From assembly GCA_035048485.1 (NCBI GenBank), contig CM068583.1, forward strand, positions 20,497,341 through 20,561,340: 64,000 bases of DNA. Reading direction: 5' to 3'. This document shows positions 22,010 to 34,060 of this stretch, one piece after another. Position numbers and translations under genes: made by a program. How positions within the stretch are numbered: position 1 is the first letter of the stretch; each line of letters starts with the position of its first letter. The notes under the pieces were generated by a model that worked only from the letters and a program-made list of their open reading frames with translations, made no database searches and was not told the DNA's origin. Origin of the DNA: Pteria penguin. Lineage: Eukaryota; Mollusca; Bivalvia; Pterioida; Pteriidae.

Positions 22010-22840
22010 AAAAAGTAGGATGAAATCGTTTATCCAAGCTGTGAAAATCATCGCCCCTTGGTCAAAGGTTCAAGCTATCGGGCGTATGTCTGCATAGTAA
22101 AAATGTATTAAATCTTGGAAATTTCTCTTTACTCATGCAACTTATTTCTTTTGATAAATTGGATACATGGTTATAGAAAGCATAAGTCCTCAATGAAACT
22201 GAGATTCCTTCTTCACCGTTGCATCTCATGTTTAATGGTTATACGTAGCATGGTTCCCTTTACCAAAATTTTGAGATTCATTAGCCATTGGCAAGGATTT
22301 TTTCTAGGCGGCTTTGAGAATTCATAAAAATTTTTCTTACCCCTTTGTCTCGTGACAATAAAAGGCCCTCTTTCGAAATTGTGAAATTTATAATTCCATG
22401 GCCAGAGGTTAAGCTCATTGCTTTCGGCTCATTACACCCCTCCCCTAAATTTATACCAATATAAGATATTGGTGTAATTTTAGGGGAGGGGCAACGAACT
22501 GAAAGCCCTGTGGGTTGAGGATCTACGGTGAGGCCCATCTGGTAACATAGTGAATATACGTTATATCTCGGAAATCTGCTTTACCCCTTTGCGTTTATAT
22601 TGATATCTGTAAATGATTATGATGAAGCCCTACATAAAACTTGTAAAATTCTTTCCCTTTGGGCATTGGTTCAGAAGCTAGAGAGGGTGAACCCATTTTA
22701 TTATTTTCATTTACTAATAATATTCATAACACTTTTTTATAGCAATTACAAGTCGTAATACTATGGTAAAATATGAAGTACATGAAGCCTTCTAACGACG
22801 TAGAAGTTATGATTAACAGTTTAGGACTCAATTATACTAA
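22010..22840. repeat. Degenerate dispersed tandem repeat with a hairpin inside
   Basis: Irregular units share TGAAAATCATCGCCCCTTGGTC-, ATGGTTAT- and AAGCCCTC-like words (around 22040, 22160, 22380 and 22625). Similar words recur at about 39780-40260. At 22421-22505 an 85-base hairpin is embedded (ACCCCTCCCCTAAA...ACCAATAT and its complement). No protein-coding signal. Confidence 0.4.
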
Positions 22841-23419
22841 TGCGACCTGTAGATTAGAAATATGTGGGTCTCTCGTCTTAAAACTGAGACAAATACGGTG
22901 TTTTGTTTTTGAATTTTAGAATACATCGTAAGTCTTTATGTGTGCAGATGGAAGGGAAATAGCCCGATACCCGAAGTGTCGAATATCAGAGTAGTATATT
23001 GAAAAAAATCTTGACTGTTATATATACATGTGATAAATATGTGTTTTGACTTGCATGCGCAATGTAGAATCAAATGCATGTATACTTATCGACGCTGTAG
23101 TAAAAAAGCAAAAACAAAACCACAATCGAGGATTTACTATTTTGACTTAATATTATCCAGTTTCACTCACGTCGCGGTGGCTTCGTACAAATCACACGAG
23201 CAAAGCATTACAAAGTGATTAGCGGAATCCGATATACTCTAGATGAATATTTGTTTTATACCGTCAACAGCACCATCATTGATCTCCTTGTTGAAAACTG
23301 TATTTTGGTTATTATGGATTATTTTCCTTTAAATACGACGACACTTGCTTTAAGTTCATCTGGTCCAGACAAATGAATTACACGTGAAACCTCCTCGTCT
23401 GTTGCCCATCTAACTGCAT
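22841..23419. other. Intergenic, nothing recognised
   Basis: AT-rich. A short + strand open frame at 23030-23218 has no motif or family resemblance that I can see. Confidence 0.35.
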
Positions 23420-23880
23420 GCAATAGTTCAATCTCCAAAGCAGAGTTGTCGTTCCTTTACAGTCCACGCACACCTCTGCCAAAGTCTCGGGTTTTACAAG
23501 ATTCTTGTAAAATCAGAGTTTTGCCTCTAGACGATGACTTGGACTTCTGTGGCTTTATTAGTTAAATTTAAAGCATTTACCATGTTACAATGAGTTTTAA
23601 TCGGGCTTCTACAAGAAATAAACCCCGAATTTATACCGCACTATATTTTCTCAGCGTACAATTCAGCGAACTTATGTAATACAGTTTGTCAATAACACTA
23701 TTATTAGCACCTCATTGTCTAATTTTTGCGCAGATAACTTGAATACGATGACAGTTTTTCCCAAAACACGCAAAACAGTCCATATTTTCTGCCTTCTGAC
23801 TAGGACTACTTTCAGTAGTTGGCAGAGATTAAAGGGAGTGCAAGGACCGTAACTCTGCTTTGGAGATTGGCAATAGTTTG
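23420..23880. mobile_element. Inverted-repeat (MITE-like) element, about 460 bp
   Basis: Terminal inverted repeats of about 60 bases: CAATCTCCAAAGCAGAGTT near 23431 and its complement near 23853-23871, then CCTCTGCCA near 23473 and TGGCAGAG near 23820. No transposase frame inside. Confidence 0.65.
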
Positions 23881-26157
23881 TGAGCGCTTCTCCTCTGAAT
23901 CTCTTCATCACAGAAATTCAGATATATGGTCTCATTTTCAGATTTTGTCATGACCGAGGACTAGTTGTGCATGTGTGATAAGAGTTCTGGTCCCAGATCT
24001 CGGCGCCCATAGAGAGAAAGGGGATCTAGTCACTTTAACTATGTAACGCCTTGTCATTTTGTTTTTGCATCTTTTTTTCATTTTTGCAGCGATGTTGATG
24101 GTGTATTCATAATTTCCGATAAATGCAAGTAAGGAAATTGTGTCTCATAAACCTGTATGTGTTCATGATATATTTAAAGTATCAATGATGTTACATGTAC
24201 TACCAGAAGCTGTTCCTAAGTCAGATGTCGTTCCTGTGATTTATTTAACTCGGAAAGTTGTTCCAAGTAAGATTTGAAAGAAAGAAACATAGACGAGCAT
24301 ATCAGACATGGAGGATAATATTGTTATTTTAGTCATTTAACAGGCTTCGCGCTTCTAGCAGACCTTTAATTGCGATATCTGAAGCACCACAATATAGAAT
24401 TGCCGTTGTTCTAGTAACAAATGTACTTAATTTTCAGTTTCTTATGCTGGTAAGTGAAATACATGTATAGGGATATAGTGAAAGTAGTGAAAACCCCTTA
24501 AGTATTAATATTGACCAATGTAAAATGAAATAGCCTTAGATTGGTGTAAAATTTCTATATGTTTTACTGTGTAAAGTATGATGCAAGGGATTTAAAACCC
24601 TAACTTCTAAAGTCTTTGCTTGTTCGACCGAAATGATCATCCAAATCTCTAAACATACTCGGTGGAGGTGAAAGTGTTTGGTTCAGCATGTGGTATGGTA
24701 GGCAAACAATGAAGGAAATACTTGATTTGACATATTTTTATGCTGTTATTTTATGTTGAATTCTATGTAGAATTTATATTTGACGATTTGGTAATTATTT
24801 AAATATGTAGACCATTTTTTAAAAAGGATACTGTAATTATATGGTAACACTAGCAGACTTCTTGATAATGTTGAAGATGCATTTTCTCCCTTTGGGGGGG
24901 GGGGGGGTGCAATTCTACAGAAATAATTTAACAATGACATTAGCTCAGTAGCTGTAAACTGTAGCCACTATGTAATAGAACATTATTTTATGTACATATC
25001 TACTATGTACACGGTTAATAGTAAAGAACGTAACAGAATCGAAGATATGATCCATACTACTATTAGAGCTTCAGGTTCATCGGGGTCATGAGATGGAAAA
25101 AAGATTAACACAATTAATCAGACCTTGATTTAATACAGAAACAAATGATTTCAAGAGCTTTACTCCCTACATATACATTAGTACCTAATAATATATGTCT
25201 AAAAAGATGATGCAATTAATAATATAACAAATAGAAACCAAGACTCGACGCTTACTGCGCCTTATGATAGTTATCGATCAATTATCTGAATACACTTATC
25301 ACATTTTTTTTTTTGTTTAAAGGTAGACATCAGTCACATCTGCTTTTCATAAAATGTGGTCATTCTGAGTAATTAACTGTTAATGTATTTGTAAGTTTTG
25401 TTCACATTTTCCATACATAGCATTTTTATCACAGTGGTTGACTTTTAAACTACCTACCTTCTTTACATGATAACAATAAATGGCGTCTCAGTGGGGGTAT
25501 TGTACACTAAATGGATATCTGACTTTGAAGTGTTGAAGTAAGCATATTGACATATCGCATTGTTCTCTTGGCATTGCCCAACTGCACTCCGATACAATCA
25601 CTACTTGCAATCGTACAAGGTGATCGGGTGCTTAACATATTCTATCATATCTTGATGGACAGGAGTAGCACTCAGGTGACCCCAGTGTCCATGGATCGAA
25701 TCCTTTTTGTACTATATGCTACACGAGATCAGGAGTGAAATGACTTGTCTCGGTATAATTCATTGCTATGACACTTACTCGCTTTGATAATATAGTCTTA
25801 ATGAAAATCAATGATTTACCGGAGTCCTTATTCAATACTAAAGGTCATTGGCTACGAGTATCGTATTGGAAGCAGCATCTGGATATAGACTAGGTTAGTT
25901 ACTATACATGGATGTAACTTGTTTGTAAAGGTAACGTTGTGCGTGGACTTAAATTCCTGTCGTGGTCCTTCAACTCCGTCGTATGGGGAAGGTAAACATG
26001 CACTAAGATGTATTTAATGTTTTGGAAGAAGTATGCAGGTTTCAAAGACAAGAGATTTGGTAAGCTTTTAGAGTGATTTATTTTTAATCGCTGAATTTAT
26101 AAGTCCAATTGTAAATATTGATGTCTTCTTTTCTTTTTTAAGTAATATTTTAATAGT

Positions 26158-26158
<1 letters not shown>
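23881..26158. other. Intergenic, no gene seen
   Basis: Positions about 23945-24060 share a dispersed segment with about 30175-30310 (TGTGCATGTGTGATAAGAGTTCTGGTCC and similar). A run of about 14 G sits at 24893-24907. The + strand open frame at 25547-25738 includes a weak tRNA-like GGATCGAATCC but no SINE body. Confidence 0.35.
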
Positions 26159-26242
<84 letters not shown>

Positions 26243-26247
26243 CTAAA

Positions 26248-26300
<53 letters not shown>
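26159..26300. repeat. (TA)n microsatellite
   Basis: Almost pure TA over about 142 bases, interrupted once by ACTAAAG near 26241-26248. It directly abuts the foldback at 26301. Confidence 0.95.
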
Positions 26301-26303
<3 letters not shown>

Positions 26304-26945
26304 CTTGATATGTATATCGATATTACACCGTATGTGTATTTCGCATGTATATTACAGCTGTGTTATCGAGTGATTATAAGGCAAATGGGTTAAATCTGAG
26401 AGTATGAATAAGCGTTATAATAGGGAATAATTTCTTTAGATTTATAGTGTCGCCCAGATCGTGTTTACTGATCTACATGTATGTGGTGTGCGCTCGACTA
26501 GGCTCTTCATAGCTTTGTGTTGTTCCTAATAGCGTAAAAAGAATGGCACTTATGGACATATGTCAGCTCTAGAATCTTTGATTCATTTGAAACACTTCCT
26601 GGTAGGTCTAACAAAGGTTCTATAGTTGATATATGTCCACAAATACCAGGAAGAGTTTGGTAGGTCTAGCAAAGGTTCTACAGCTGACATATGTCCATTC
26701 TTTTTACGCCATTAGGAACAACACAAAGCTATGAAGAGCCTAGTCGAGCGCACACCACATACATGTAAATCAGTAAACAAGATCTGGGCGACACTATAAA
26801 TTTAAAGAAATTATTCACTATTAAAACGCTTATTCATACTCTCAGATTTAACCCATTTGCCTTATAATCACTCGATAACACAACTGTAATATACATGCGA
26901 AATACACATCAGGTGTAATATCGATATACACATAAAGCTATATAT
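26301..26945. mobile_element. Long foldback (inverted repeat), arms about 275 bp
   Basis: 26301-26580 is repeated in inverted orientation at 26670-26945 with scattered mismatches and small indels; the loop is about 89 bases. Markers: GCGTAAAAAGAATGG against CATTCTTTTTACGC, CTCTTCATAGCTTTGTGTTGTTCC against its complement, and TATCGATATTACACC against its complement. The loop carries one more copy of the GGTAGGTCTARCAAAGGTTCT module found at the start of the right arm. No open frame. Confidence 0.9.
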
Positions 26946-27279
26946 ATAATAAATATCTAGGAAAAAGACCAATTAAATACACGAATCCTATCGTAAACGT
27001 CGAGATGTGTAGCTTGACTGATATTATGCTACGTTGTCTGTCTGTATCGTCGTTACTTTGTATTTTATCTCATTCCCGAGTCAAATGAAATTATTATTTC
27101 CGTAACAAAGAACACAAGTATGAATTTGAAATTTATTATTCGTAGAGTAGAAATATACCCGGCAATCCTGAAAACCTTTGGGATTTTTTTTTGCTACATT
27201 TGTAAGCAATTTCGAACTCAACAGGATGTTTATATCTTAAGATATAAGTTTTTCCTGTTACTTGACCTACGTTACTTAC

Positions 27280-27297
27280 CGTAGTTTTGATGGCCAT
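27280..27297 (-). CDS. Possible first coding exon of an unrecognised gene (6 codons)
   Basis: On the minus strand, ATGGCCATCAAAACTACG is followed by a consensus donor GTAAGT (27279-27274). The upstream sequence is open and GC-richer than its surroundings. It encodes only MAIKTT before the donor, so no family can be assigned and no matching second exon was found towards lower coordinates, where the next 1.1 kb is foldback and TA repeat. It may be chance. Confidence 0.15.
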
Positions 27298-27520
27298 TTT
27301 CCGACTCTTATCAACCCCCGCCACCGCTGGTTTTTCGTGTAGAAACGGCTGTGTCTAGAAATAAATGATTATACTACCATGGCGGTTCACGTTTTAGCGG
27401 CCAGTAGTTTGTTCATAATCAGTATGCCTTGAAGTGATCCATACACCGGCTATTGACGACTCATGATCAACACCGAGAATTTCAGTCAGAAACAGGATTT
27501 GAAATCGGTGTTGTTATAGT

Positions 27521-28600
27521 CCATCGCAGGAACGCTGAAATGATGTATTACTCATTCCTTCCATCGCAGGAAAGCTGAAATATTGTTTTGCTCATTCCAT
27601 CCATCGTAGGAACGCTGAAATGTTGTAATGCTCTCTCCTTCCATCGCAGGAACGCTGAAATGTTGTATTGCTCATTCCGTCCATCGCAGGAACTCTGAAA
27701 TATTGTAATGCTCATTCCGTCCATGGCAGGAACGCTGAAATGATGTATTACTCATTCCGTCCGTCGCAGGAAAGCTGAAATATTGTTTTGCTCATTCCTT
27801 CCATCGCAGGAACGCTGAAATGTTTTATTGCTCTTTCCGTCCATCGGAGGAACGCTGAAATGTTGTATTGCTCATTCCGTCCATCGCAGGAACGCTGAAA
27901 AGTTGTATTGCTCATTCCGTCCATCGCAGGAACGCTGAAATGTTGTAATGCTCATTCCGTCCATCGCAGGAACGCTGAAATGTTGTAATGCTCTCTCCTT
28001 CCATCGCAGGAACACTGAAATGTTGTATTGCTCATTCCGTCCATCGCAGGAACTCTGAAATATTGTAATGCTCATTCCGTCCATCGCAAGAACGCTGAAA
28101 TGTTGTATTGCTCATTCCGTGCGTCGCAGGAACGCTGTAGTGTTGTAATGCTCATTCCATCCATCGCAGGGAAGCTGAAATGTTGTAATGCTCTTTCCGT
28201 CCGTCGCAGGAACGCAGAAATGGTGTATTGCTCATTCCGTCAATCGCAGGAACGCTGAAATGTTGTAATGCTCATTCCGTCCATGGCAGGAAAACTGAAA
28301 TGTTGTAATGCTCTTTCCGTCCATCGCAGGAAAGCTGAAATGTTGTATTGCTCAGTCCGTCCATCGCAGGAAAGCTGAAATGTTGTATTGCTTATTCCGT
28401 CCATCGCAGGAACGCTGAAATGTTTTATTGCTCATTCCGTCCATCGCAAGAACGCTGAAATGTTGTATTGCACATTCCGTCCATCGTTGGAACGCTGAAA
28501 TGTTGTAATACTCTTACCGTCCATCGCAGGAAAGCTGAAATGTTGTAATGTTCATTCCGTCAGTTGCTTAAATGCTAAAATGTTATGATGCTCATGTTCA
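27521..28600. repeat. Minisatellite, 27 x 40-bp units without indels
   Basis: Consensus unit begins CCATCGCAGGAACGCTGAAA and continues TGTTGTATTGCTCATTCCGT. All 27 units keep exactly 40 bases; only substitutions occur, and the last unit (28561) is the most decayed. Units 3-5 (27601-27720) and 12-14 (27961-28080) share the same private variants, as do units 1-2 and 6-7, showing block duplications. Open frames across it on both strands follow from the repeat lacking stops in some frames and are not genes. Confidence 0.97.
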
Positions 28601-28689
28601 GAATTTATTAAAGAGTTTTGTAAATCGTTATGTGAATGCGGATTTAGTACACCTTACAATTTCCTCTTAATTAAGTCGTATATCAAACT

Positions 28690-29430
28690 ATCATCTGTCT
28701 TTAAGTCCCCTCACTCGTAAAACCGGAGGAAGCTATAGGTTTCCACTCCTGTTTGTCTGTCCATCTCTCTGTCTGAGACACTTTAGTTTACCGGACTTTT
28801 TTTGCAACCACTGAAGTTATTGATATAAGATTTTGTAGGTAGTTTTGTATCAATGACTTCAAATCAAGTTCAAGTTTGGTCATGATTGACTTATTTTTAC
28901 TGTCAGGATGAATTTCCGGAGAGTTTTTGTCGTCGTCGTCCGAAGACAAAAACTTTAACTTTGATCATAATTTTAGAACCATTGGAGACAGGGCTTTAAG
29001 ATTTCACATATGTATTCTTTGTGCCAATAGCTTTTTGTTGGGTAACAAAATTTTTGACCTTGTGACCTTTACTTTGAAGTTTGACCTACTTTAAAAACAC
29101 TTTAACCTTTGGCATGCCTTATGAACTGTAAGAGATAGGATCTTTTTAAAATGTTTCTTGTTTATGTTTTTTGTGACAGGATCTTTCATTACGTATCAAA
29201 ATGTTTTACGTTTTGACCTGGACCTTGAGGATTTACCTACTTACAAAAAACTTTTGCTATTTAATTTTGGTTGCCACCGGCGTTCTATTGTCTTCTGACA
29301 ACTCTTGTTGGAAGAGTTACGGCCTTTGGACTTTTGGAAGCCCGGGGGGATGTATTGCTTCAGCAATACTCAATATGCTTGGGTTTTTTTCTGGAATTCA
29401 ATTCATGTACACCTTTAGTCATTGATCAAG
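28690..29430. repeat. Dispersed repeat family D with GTCTGTCC head
   Basis: Starts CTCACTCGTAAAACCGGAGGA, GGTTTCCACTCCTGTTTGTCTGTCC, then ACCACTGAAGTTATTGAT, AAGTTTGGTCATG, and ends AGAGTTACGGC, GGGGGATGTATTGCTTCAGCAATACTC. The same order of words, more compact, occurs at 36336-36600. An internal part (28940-29230) belongs to the TTTGACCTAC type of repeat. Non-coding. Confidence 0.6.
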
Positions 29431-29814
29431 TGCCCAAACTATAGGTCTTTAATCCTTTGTTTTCATCAATGACGACATAGTTGTCCATACATTAGTAGCA
29501 CGTACTCAAGTTCCTGACAATGGACAAAAGTTTGTAAATTATTCTTAAATTAGGAAGTATCTCCTTCATGCACAACTATGTCCTTTGATTTTTTTTGAGG
29601 GGGGGTTCTCTTCTTTTAGACTTTTAGATAAGTTGGTTAGACTAGTTTGCTTTTCACATACATACACTTGGGATTTCCACAGTATCGACCTTAAGTCATC
29701 ACTGAAGAATCATAAGTTGTCGAAATGCGCTTATGGTGCACTAGTAGATTTTGTAACATGCACGTAGATATGTTCTTATATTTGTAACATGTCTGTTGCA
29801 TTGTTCAAGATTGA

Positions 29815-29895
29815 CTAAGCCACGCACCACTAGGTGTCGCTGCCATATAAACGATGAAATAATTTTGGTGTGTCACAAAACAATAATCAATTTCA
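29815..29895 (+). mobile_element. SINE family A, 3' fragment
   Basis: GTGTCGCTGCCATATAAACGATGAAATAATTTTGGTGTGTCACAAAACAATAATCAA-type sequence equals the last 60-80 bases of family A. The 5' part is absent. Confidence 0.65.
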
Positions 29896-30379
29896 CATCA
29901 ATAAAAATGAGTTCCATCTCCGGTAAGTGCAAACAGCTCGTATTGAATTGTAGTAACAAGTTAGAAAAGTTGTGAAAGCCGGTGAAATCTATTGGTGTTA
30001 CACAGGCAATCCATTTCATAGCGTTTTACAGGTCAGACACACCTTTTTATTTGAGGGATAGTCTTTAAATGTTTTGAAAATAATATCTGTTTTGAGAAAC
30101 AATTTTCAGAGTTTTTGAACAGCAACAAATTATAGACTATACAATACAGAAAATTACTCATAGTCCGTTTTGTCAGGCATGTCGGCTAGTTATTCATGTG
30201 CGATTTTGGGGTTCTGGTCCATGTCGTGACCCTAGGCTCCAGAAAAGGGACATAATCACTTTTCTTATCCTATATGTATATGGAACTTTGTAACTCTCTT
30301 TTATATTGTATATGCTCCTCCTTTCACATTTTTGTAAGGATTTCAATAAAACTTCACAGAAATAGTCCCGTGGGAATAC

Positions 30380-31080
30380 TTGGCAAACATATGTGGAAAA
30401 AATAGGTCATTCAATATGGCCGTCGTAACAATTATCTAAAAATCTTGCAACTGAGGTTTCTCCCTTTTCATAGTAATTTGATCAAACGTTACGGGAATTA
30501 TTTACTCAAGACTCCCGATGATCGTATGTTGTGAAAAATGGTGTTACACTGTCCAAATATGTATTTCATGTCAGGTACCTTGAAAATCTTAAAACTAGTT
30601 TCAGTTTTAATTTTTCACTCATTTTCAAAGCATTTATGCTGAAACATCACAAGAATGATCTTTCTCAAGAAACGTAAAAAATGTGTATAAAACGGTGTAA
30701 CGTGATCCAAAATTGCCGTCATGACTCATGGTACTCATTTCTGTATGGGTTTCCTCCCTCGTTTTATAGCAGCTTTGATAAAGCTTCTCCGAAAATGGCA
30801 TTCTTATACCATACAAACGTATATTAAACATATTGTGTGATCCAATATGATTACCACGGTAATTTTTAAAAGAATTTTTCTTTAAGCACTTGTGACTGCA
30901 GTAATGGTCTACTAGTACTCAGAATACCTGAAAACATATGTAAAACATTGTATTGCATTATTCAATGTGGTCGATACGGTAGGCGTCTTAGGATAGGAAT
31001 GTTCTGAGAAATTCTCATTAAACTTAACTAGAATGATTGGTTCAAGAGACATGAAAAGCTTATGTGAATTAATGTTGTTT
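30380..31080. repeat. Degenerate tandem repeat, about 120-145 bp period
   Basis: Segments around 30410, 30555, 30702, 30837 and 30958 share a TGATCCAATATGGCCGTCRTGRC-like core and intervening TTTCTCCCTY and GAAACATGCA-type words, much diverged. No coding signal. Confidence 0.4.
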
Positions 31081-31139
31081 GTAATAGACTCGATGGACTT
31101 CTCCTTCAGAAACAATGAAAAAAATTAAATTTGACTAAA

Positions 31140-31400
31140 CTCGGTAGGTAGGAAGTACTCAAGATCCCCTATAAATGTTGCTGTTTCGACCAGATCTGTA
31201 TAAGGGTTTATCCAGGACGGGGCAACATAGGCCCAAAATGATATCGTCTTCTGACAAACTTCATCGACCAGCTGCATTGTTCATCAGACTGAATGCATCA
31301 AAGTGATCTAAAAGTGTTTCTTAAAAGAAGTGTTGATGATTTTAGTTCCATTATGAAATCAAGTTTTTGACTTTTTTGTTTTGTTGGGGGGGGGGGGGGG
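31140..31400. repeat. Dispersed repeat family C
   Basis: AGTACTCAAGATCCCCTA, GTTGCTGTTTCGACCAGATCTGT, ATCCAGGACGGGGCAACATAGGCCC and TGAATGCATCAAAGTGATC occur in this order. The same order recurs at 59720-59940 and 60250-60400. It ends in a T/G run near 31380. Confidence 0.6.
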
Positions 31401-31913
31401 GTTGTTTGTTTTTGTTTGGTTGTTTGTTTGTTTATTTGGGAGGTTTAATTTTGCATTGGAAATCAAATGTAATACGGATATAATTTTTAAGATTTTTGCA
31501 TTGTTTAAAACATTGATAAAAAGGGGTTAGGGATATTCTAAGCCCCAGGGTGTATCCTGCTTCGGCAAACTTTTTCTTCAGACTGACTACATAGATAATC
31601 AAACCGAATGCATCAGAGTGATTAAAAAGGGCGTCTAACAAATGTTGGTTTTTTTATTCTCTTCTGAAATAAATTGTTCTAGACGTCTTTTTGGACTTAG
31701 TTATTTCGACACATTTTTGTGTTATTTTATAGATTTATTTAATACTTATTCGAAGAATACGACTTATTGAAAACATCTATTTCAAGGGGTTTTTAAAAGT
31801 ACCGTGAAGACGGTATATATTTTGATTTTTATTACATAGTGCAGTTCTTTCATACTTAAGATTAGTAATTAAAACACCGTCAGAGGCAAAAAGATTTTAT
31901 TTCATTTTACACT

Positions 31914-32391
31914 GAAACACGTTTTAAGTGTTTTTGCAGCACTCATCAGATTTGTGAAAGAATTACTGACTTTTCTTTCACACATTTTTGTGCCTCCCCC
32001 CCCCCCTTTTTTTTATTTACTAAACATGTAAAGAGAAAGGCCATAATGCATTTATAAATTTGCCAATTTTTATTATAAAATATCTATTTGAAGGGATATT
32101 GGAAGTTATATCTAGAAAGATAACTGCGATTAAAATTTTGTTTTCATGTGCGTAAGGGAAACACGTTTTAAGTGTTTTTGCAGCACTCATGAAATTTGTG
32201 AAAGAATTACTGACTTTTCTTTCACACATTTTTGTGTCCCCCCTTTTTTATTTACTAAACATGTAAAGAGAGGCCATAATGCATTTATAAATTTGCCAAT
32301 TTTTCTTATAAAATATCTATTTGAAGGGATATTGGAAGTTATATCGAGAAAGATAACTGCGATTAAAATTTTGTTTTCATGTGCGTAAGGG
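31914..32391. repeat. Tandem duplication, units of 244 and 234 bp
   Basis: 31914-32157 and 32158-32391 are nearly identical from GAAACACGTTTTAAG to GTGCGTAAGGG. They differ mainly in a C run (about 10 versus 6), a T run and a few substitutions, so the event is fairly recent. Unit boundaries carry no inverted repeats. Short open frames in both units are not supported as genes. Confidence 0.92.
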
Positions 32392-32704
32392 CTGGAGTTA
32401 TTGCTCTTACGTGAATACGCTATATATAGCCCTTAACTTCATTTTACCACAACGCCTCATTTCTTCATTGAATATTTAACATGAAATAAAGTCAATGGAG
32501 AAAGAGAGAAAGAGGAGAGGGGGAGGTGGGATATATACGAAAATTAAAAAAAAAACACTTTAAGAGAGAAAAAAATACAAACCATCATATCCCCATGCAA
32601 CCAACCTCACTGCCCCAAGCAAAGGCAATAGGGAGAGGTGTTAAATGTTTTGGTAAAGATTATGTAATCTCGTATTTTCATATCTAAAACTAAATCTATA
32701 ATGG

Positions 32705-32960
32705 ATGCCATGGGCAATAAGATTCAGTAGTATCGCACGATATTTCAAATCCAATGTCTGGTGTTCGATTCTGCCACTAGAATAGAATTTTGTTCTGCCT
32801 CTCTATCCAATCTTCGGGTAAACAGTCACCACTGAGGTCCCACGTGTCGGTATATGTTGGCCTGCAAAGATCTCTCTTTGGGATAGGACCCTTACATACA
32901 TGAAGGTAATATTGCGAGGCCTTGTACCAGGCAGGTGCCGCCATAGTATGTGTGACAGAA
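32705..32960 (+). mobile_element. SINE family A, strongly degraded copy
   Basis: A GGTGTTCGATTC B-box-like word near 32760, then CACTGAGGTCCCACGTGTCGG, GCAAAGATCTCTC and CAGGCAGGTGCCGCCATAGTATGTGTGACA in family order. The head and tail are poor. Confidence 0.5.
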
Positions 32961-33055
32961 TCCTAGTGTGACATTTAACCGAAGCAAATACGATATGAAA
33001 TATTTAAATTGGCTTTATCGTATTTTAAGCCTCCGACCTTGTCCACCCCTTGTTA

Positions 33056-34060
33056 TGCTTCCCTTCGAAGAAGGAGGGGCATATTGTTTTGCTGCTGTCA
33101 GTCGGTCGGTCGATCGGTCTGTCGATGCGTCGGTCTGTCGATCGGCTCATTTACAGTTTTGCTCATTATCTTTGGAACCAATAAAAATATCGAATTGATA
33201 TTTGGTATATAGATACATGTCAAGGATGTCTAGGTCAGGTTCAAACTTGGTTATTGTTGAACTTCAATAATTTTTGTCATAGTTATCCCCCATGGACTTT
33301 GAAAATTTCTTAGAATTAGCAATTTCCGCTCGGAACGGATAGAGATATTGAATTGATATTTTGCATACAGATACATCTTAAGTATATCTTGGTCAAGTTC
33401 AAATTTGGTTATGGTTCAGTCATTTTTGTGAGAGTTAATCCCCTTGGGCGTAGGAAATTTATTCAAATTAGCAGTCTCCGCACATTTTCTCCGGAACCAA
33501 TAAAGATATTGAATTTGTATTTGATATATTGATAAATCTAAAGGATATTTAGGTCAAGTTCAAATTTGGTCATGGTTCAATACTTTTTGTGAGAGTTATC
33601 CCCCTTGGACTTAGAAAAATTCTTAAAATTAGCAGTTACCGCACATTATCTATGAAACCAATAAAGATATTGAATTTATATTTGACATACTGATACATCT
33701 TAAGGATATTTAGGGCAAGAACAATTTTGGTTATGGTTCAATAATTTTTGTGAGAGTTATTCCCCTTGGAATTTGAAAATTTCTTGCTATTACCAGTTCC
33801 CTTCATTTTCTCAGTAACAGTTATAGATATATTGAATTGAAATTTGGTATACAAATATATCTTAAGGATATCTAGGTCAAGTTAATAAGTTATAATTTAG
33901 ATATGGTTCAGGTATTTTTGTCAGAGTTACCTTCAATGGACTTTGAAAATTTCTTAAAATATGCAGTTTCAGCTTATCATTTCAGGAATGGATAAAGATA
34001 TTGAATTGATGTTTGGTATAAAGATACATCATGAAGATATCTAGGTCAAGTTTTATTATG
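33056..34060. repeat. Element with palindromic head, GTCGGTCG run and ~160-bp tandem units
   Basis: The head at 33056-33081 is a palindrome around CCCTTCGAAGAAGG. It is followed by GTCGGTCGGTCGATCGGTC at 33099-33120 and then about six diverged tandem units starting near 33174, 33334, 33492, 33652, 33813 and 33984, each with AATAAAGATATTGAATT, GATACATCTTAAGGATAT, AGGTCAAGTTCAAATTTGG and AGAGTTATCCCCCTTGGA. No protein frame. The overall plan matches the elements at 36620 and 48763. Confidence 0.7.

Noticed and set aside
26158..26373. Frame encoding an I-Y repeat
   Set aside because: Translation of the TA microsatellite.
27872..28258. Open frames of 70-76 codons on both strands
   Set aside because: Created by the 40-base minisatellite, which reads through in several frames.
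27521..28600. CRISPR array
   Set aside because: Repeats are contiguous 40-base units without unique spacers, in a eukaryotic context.
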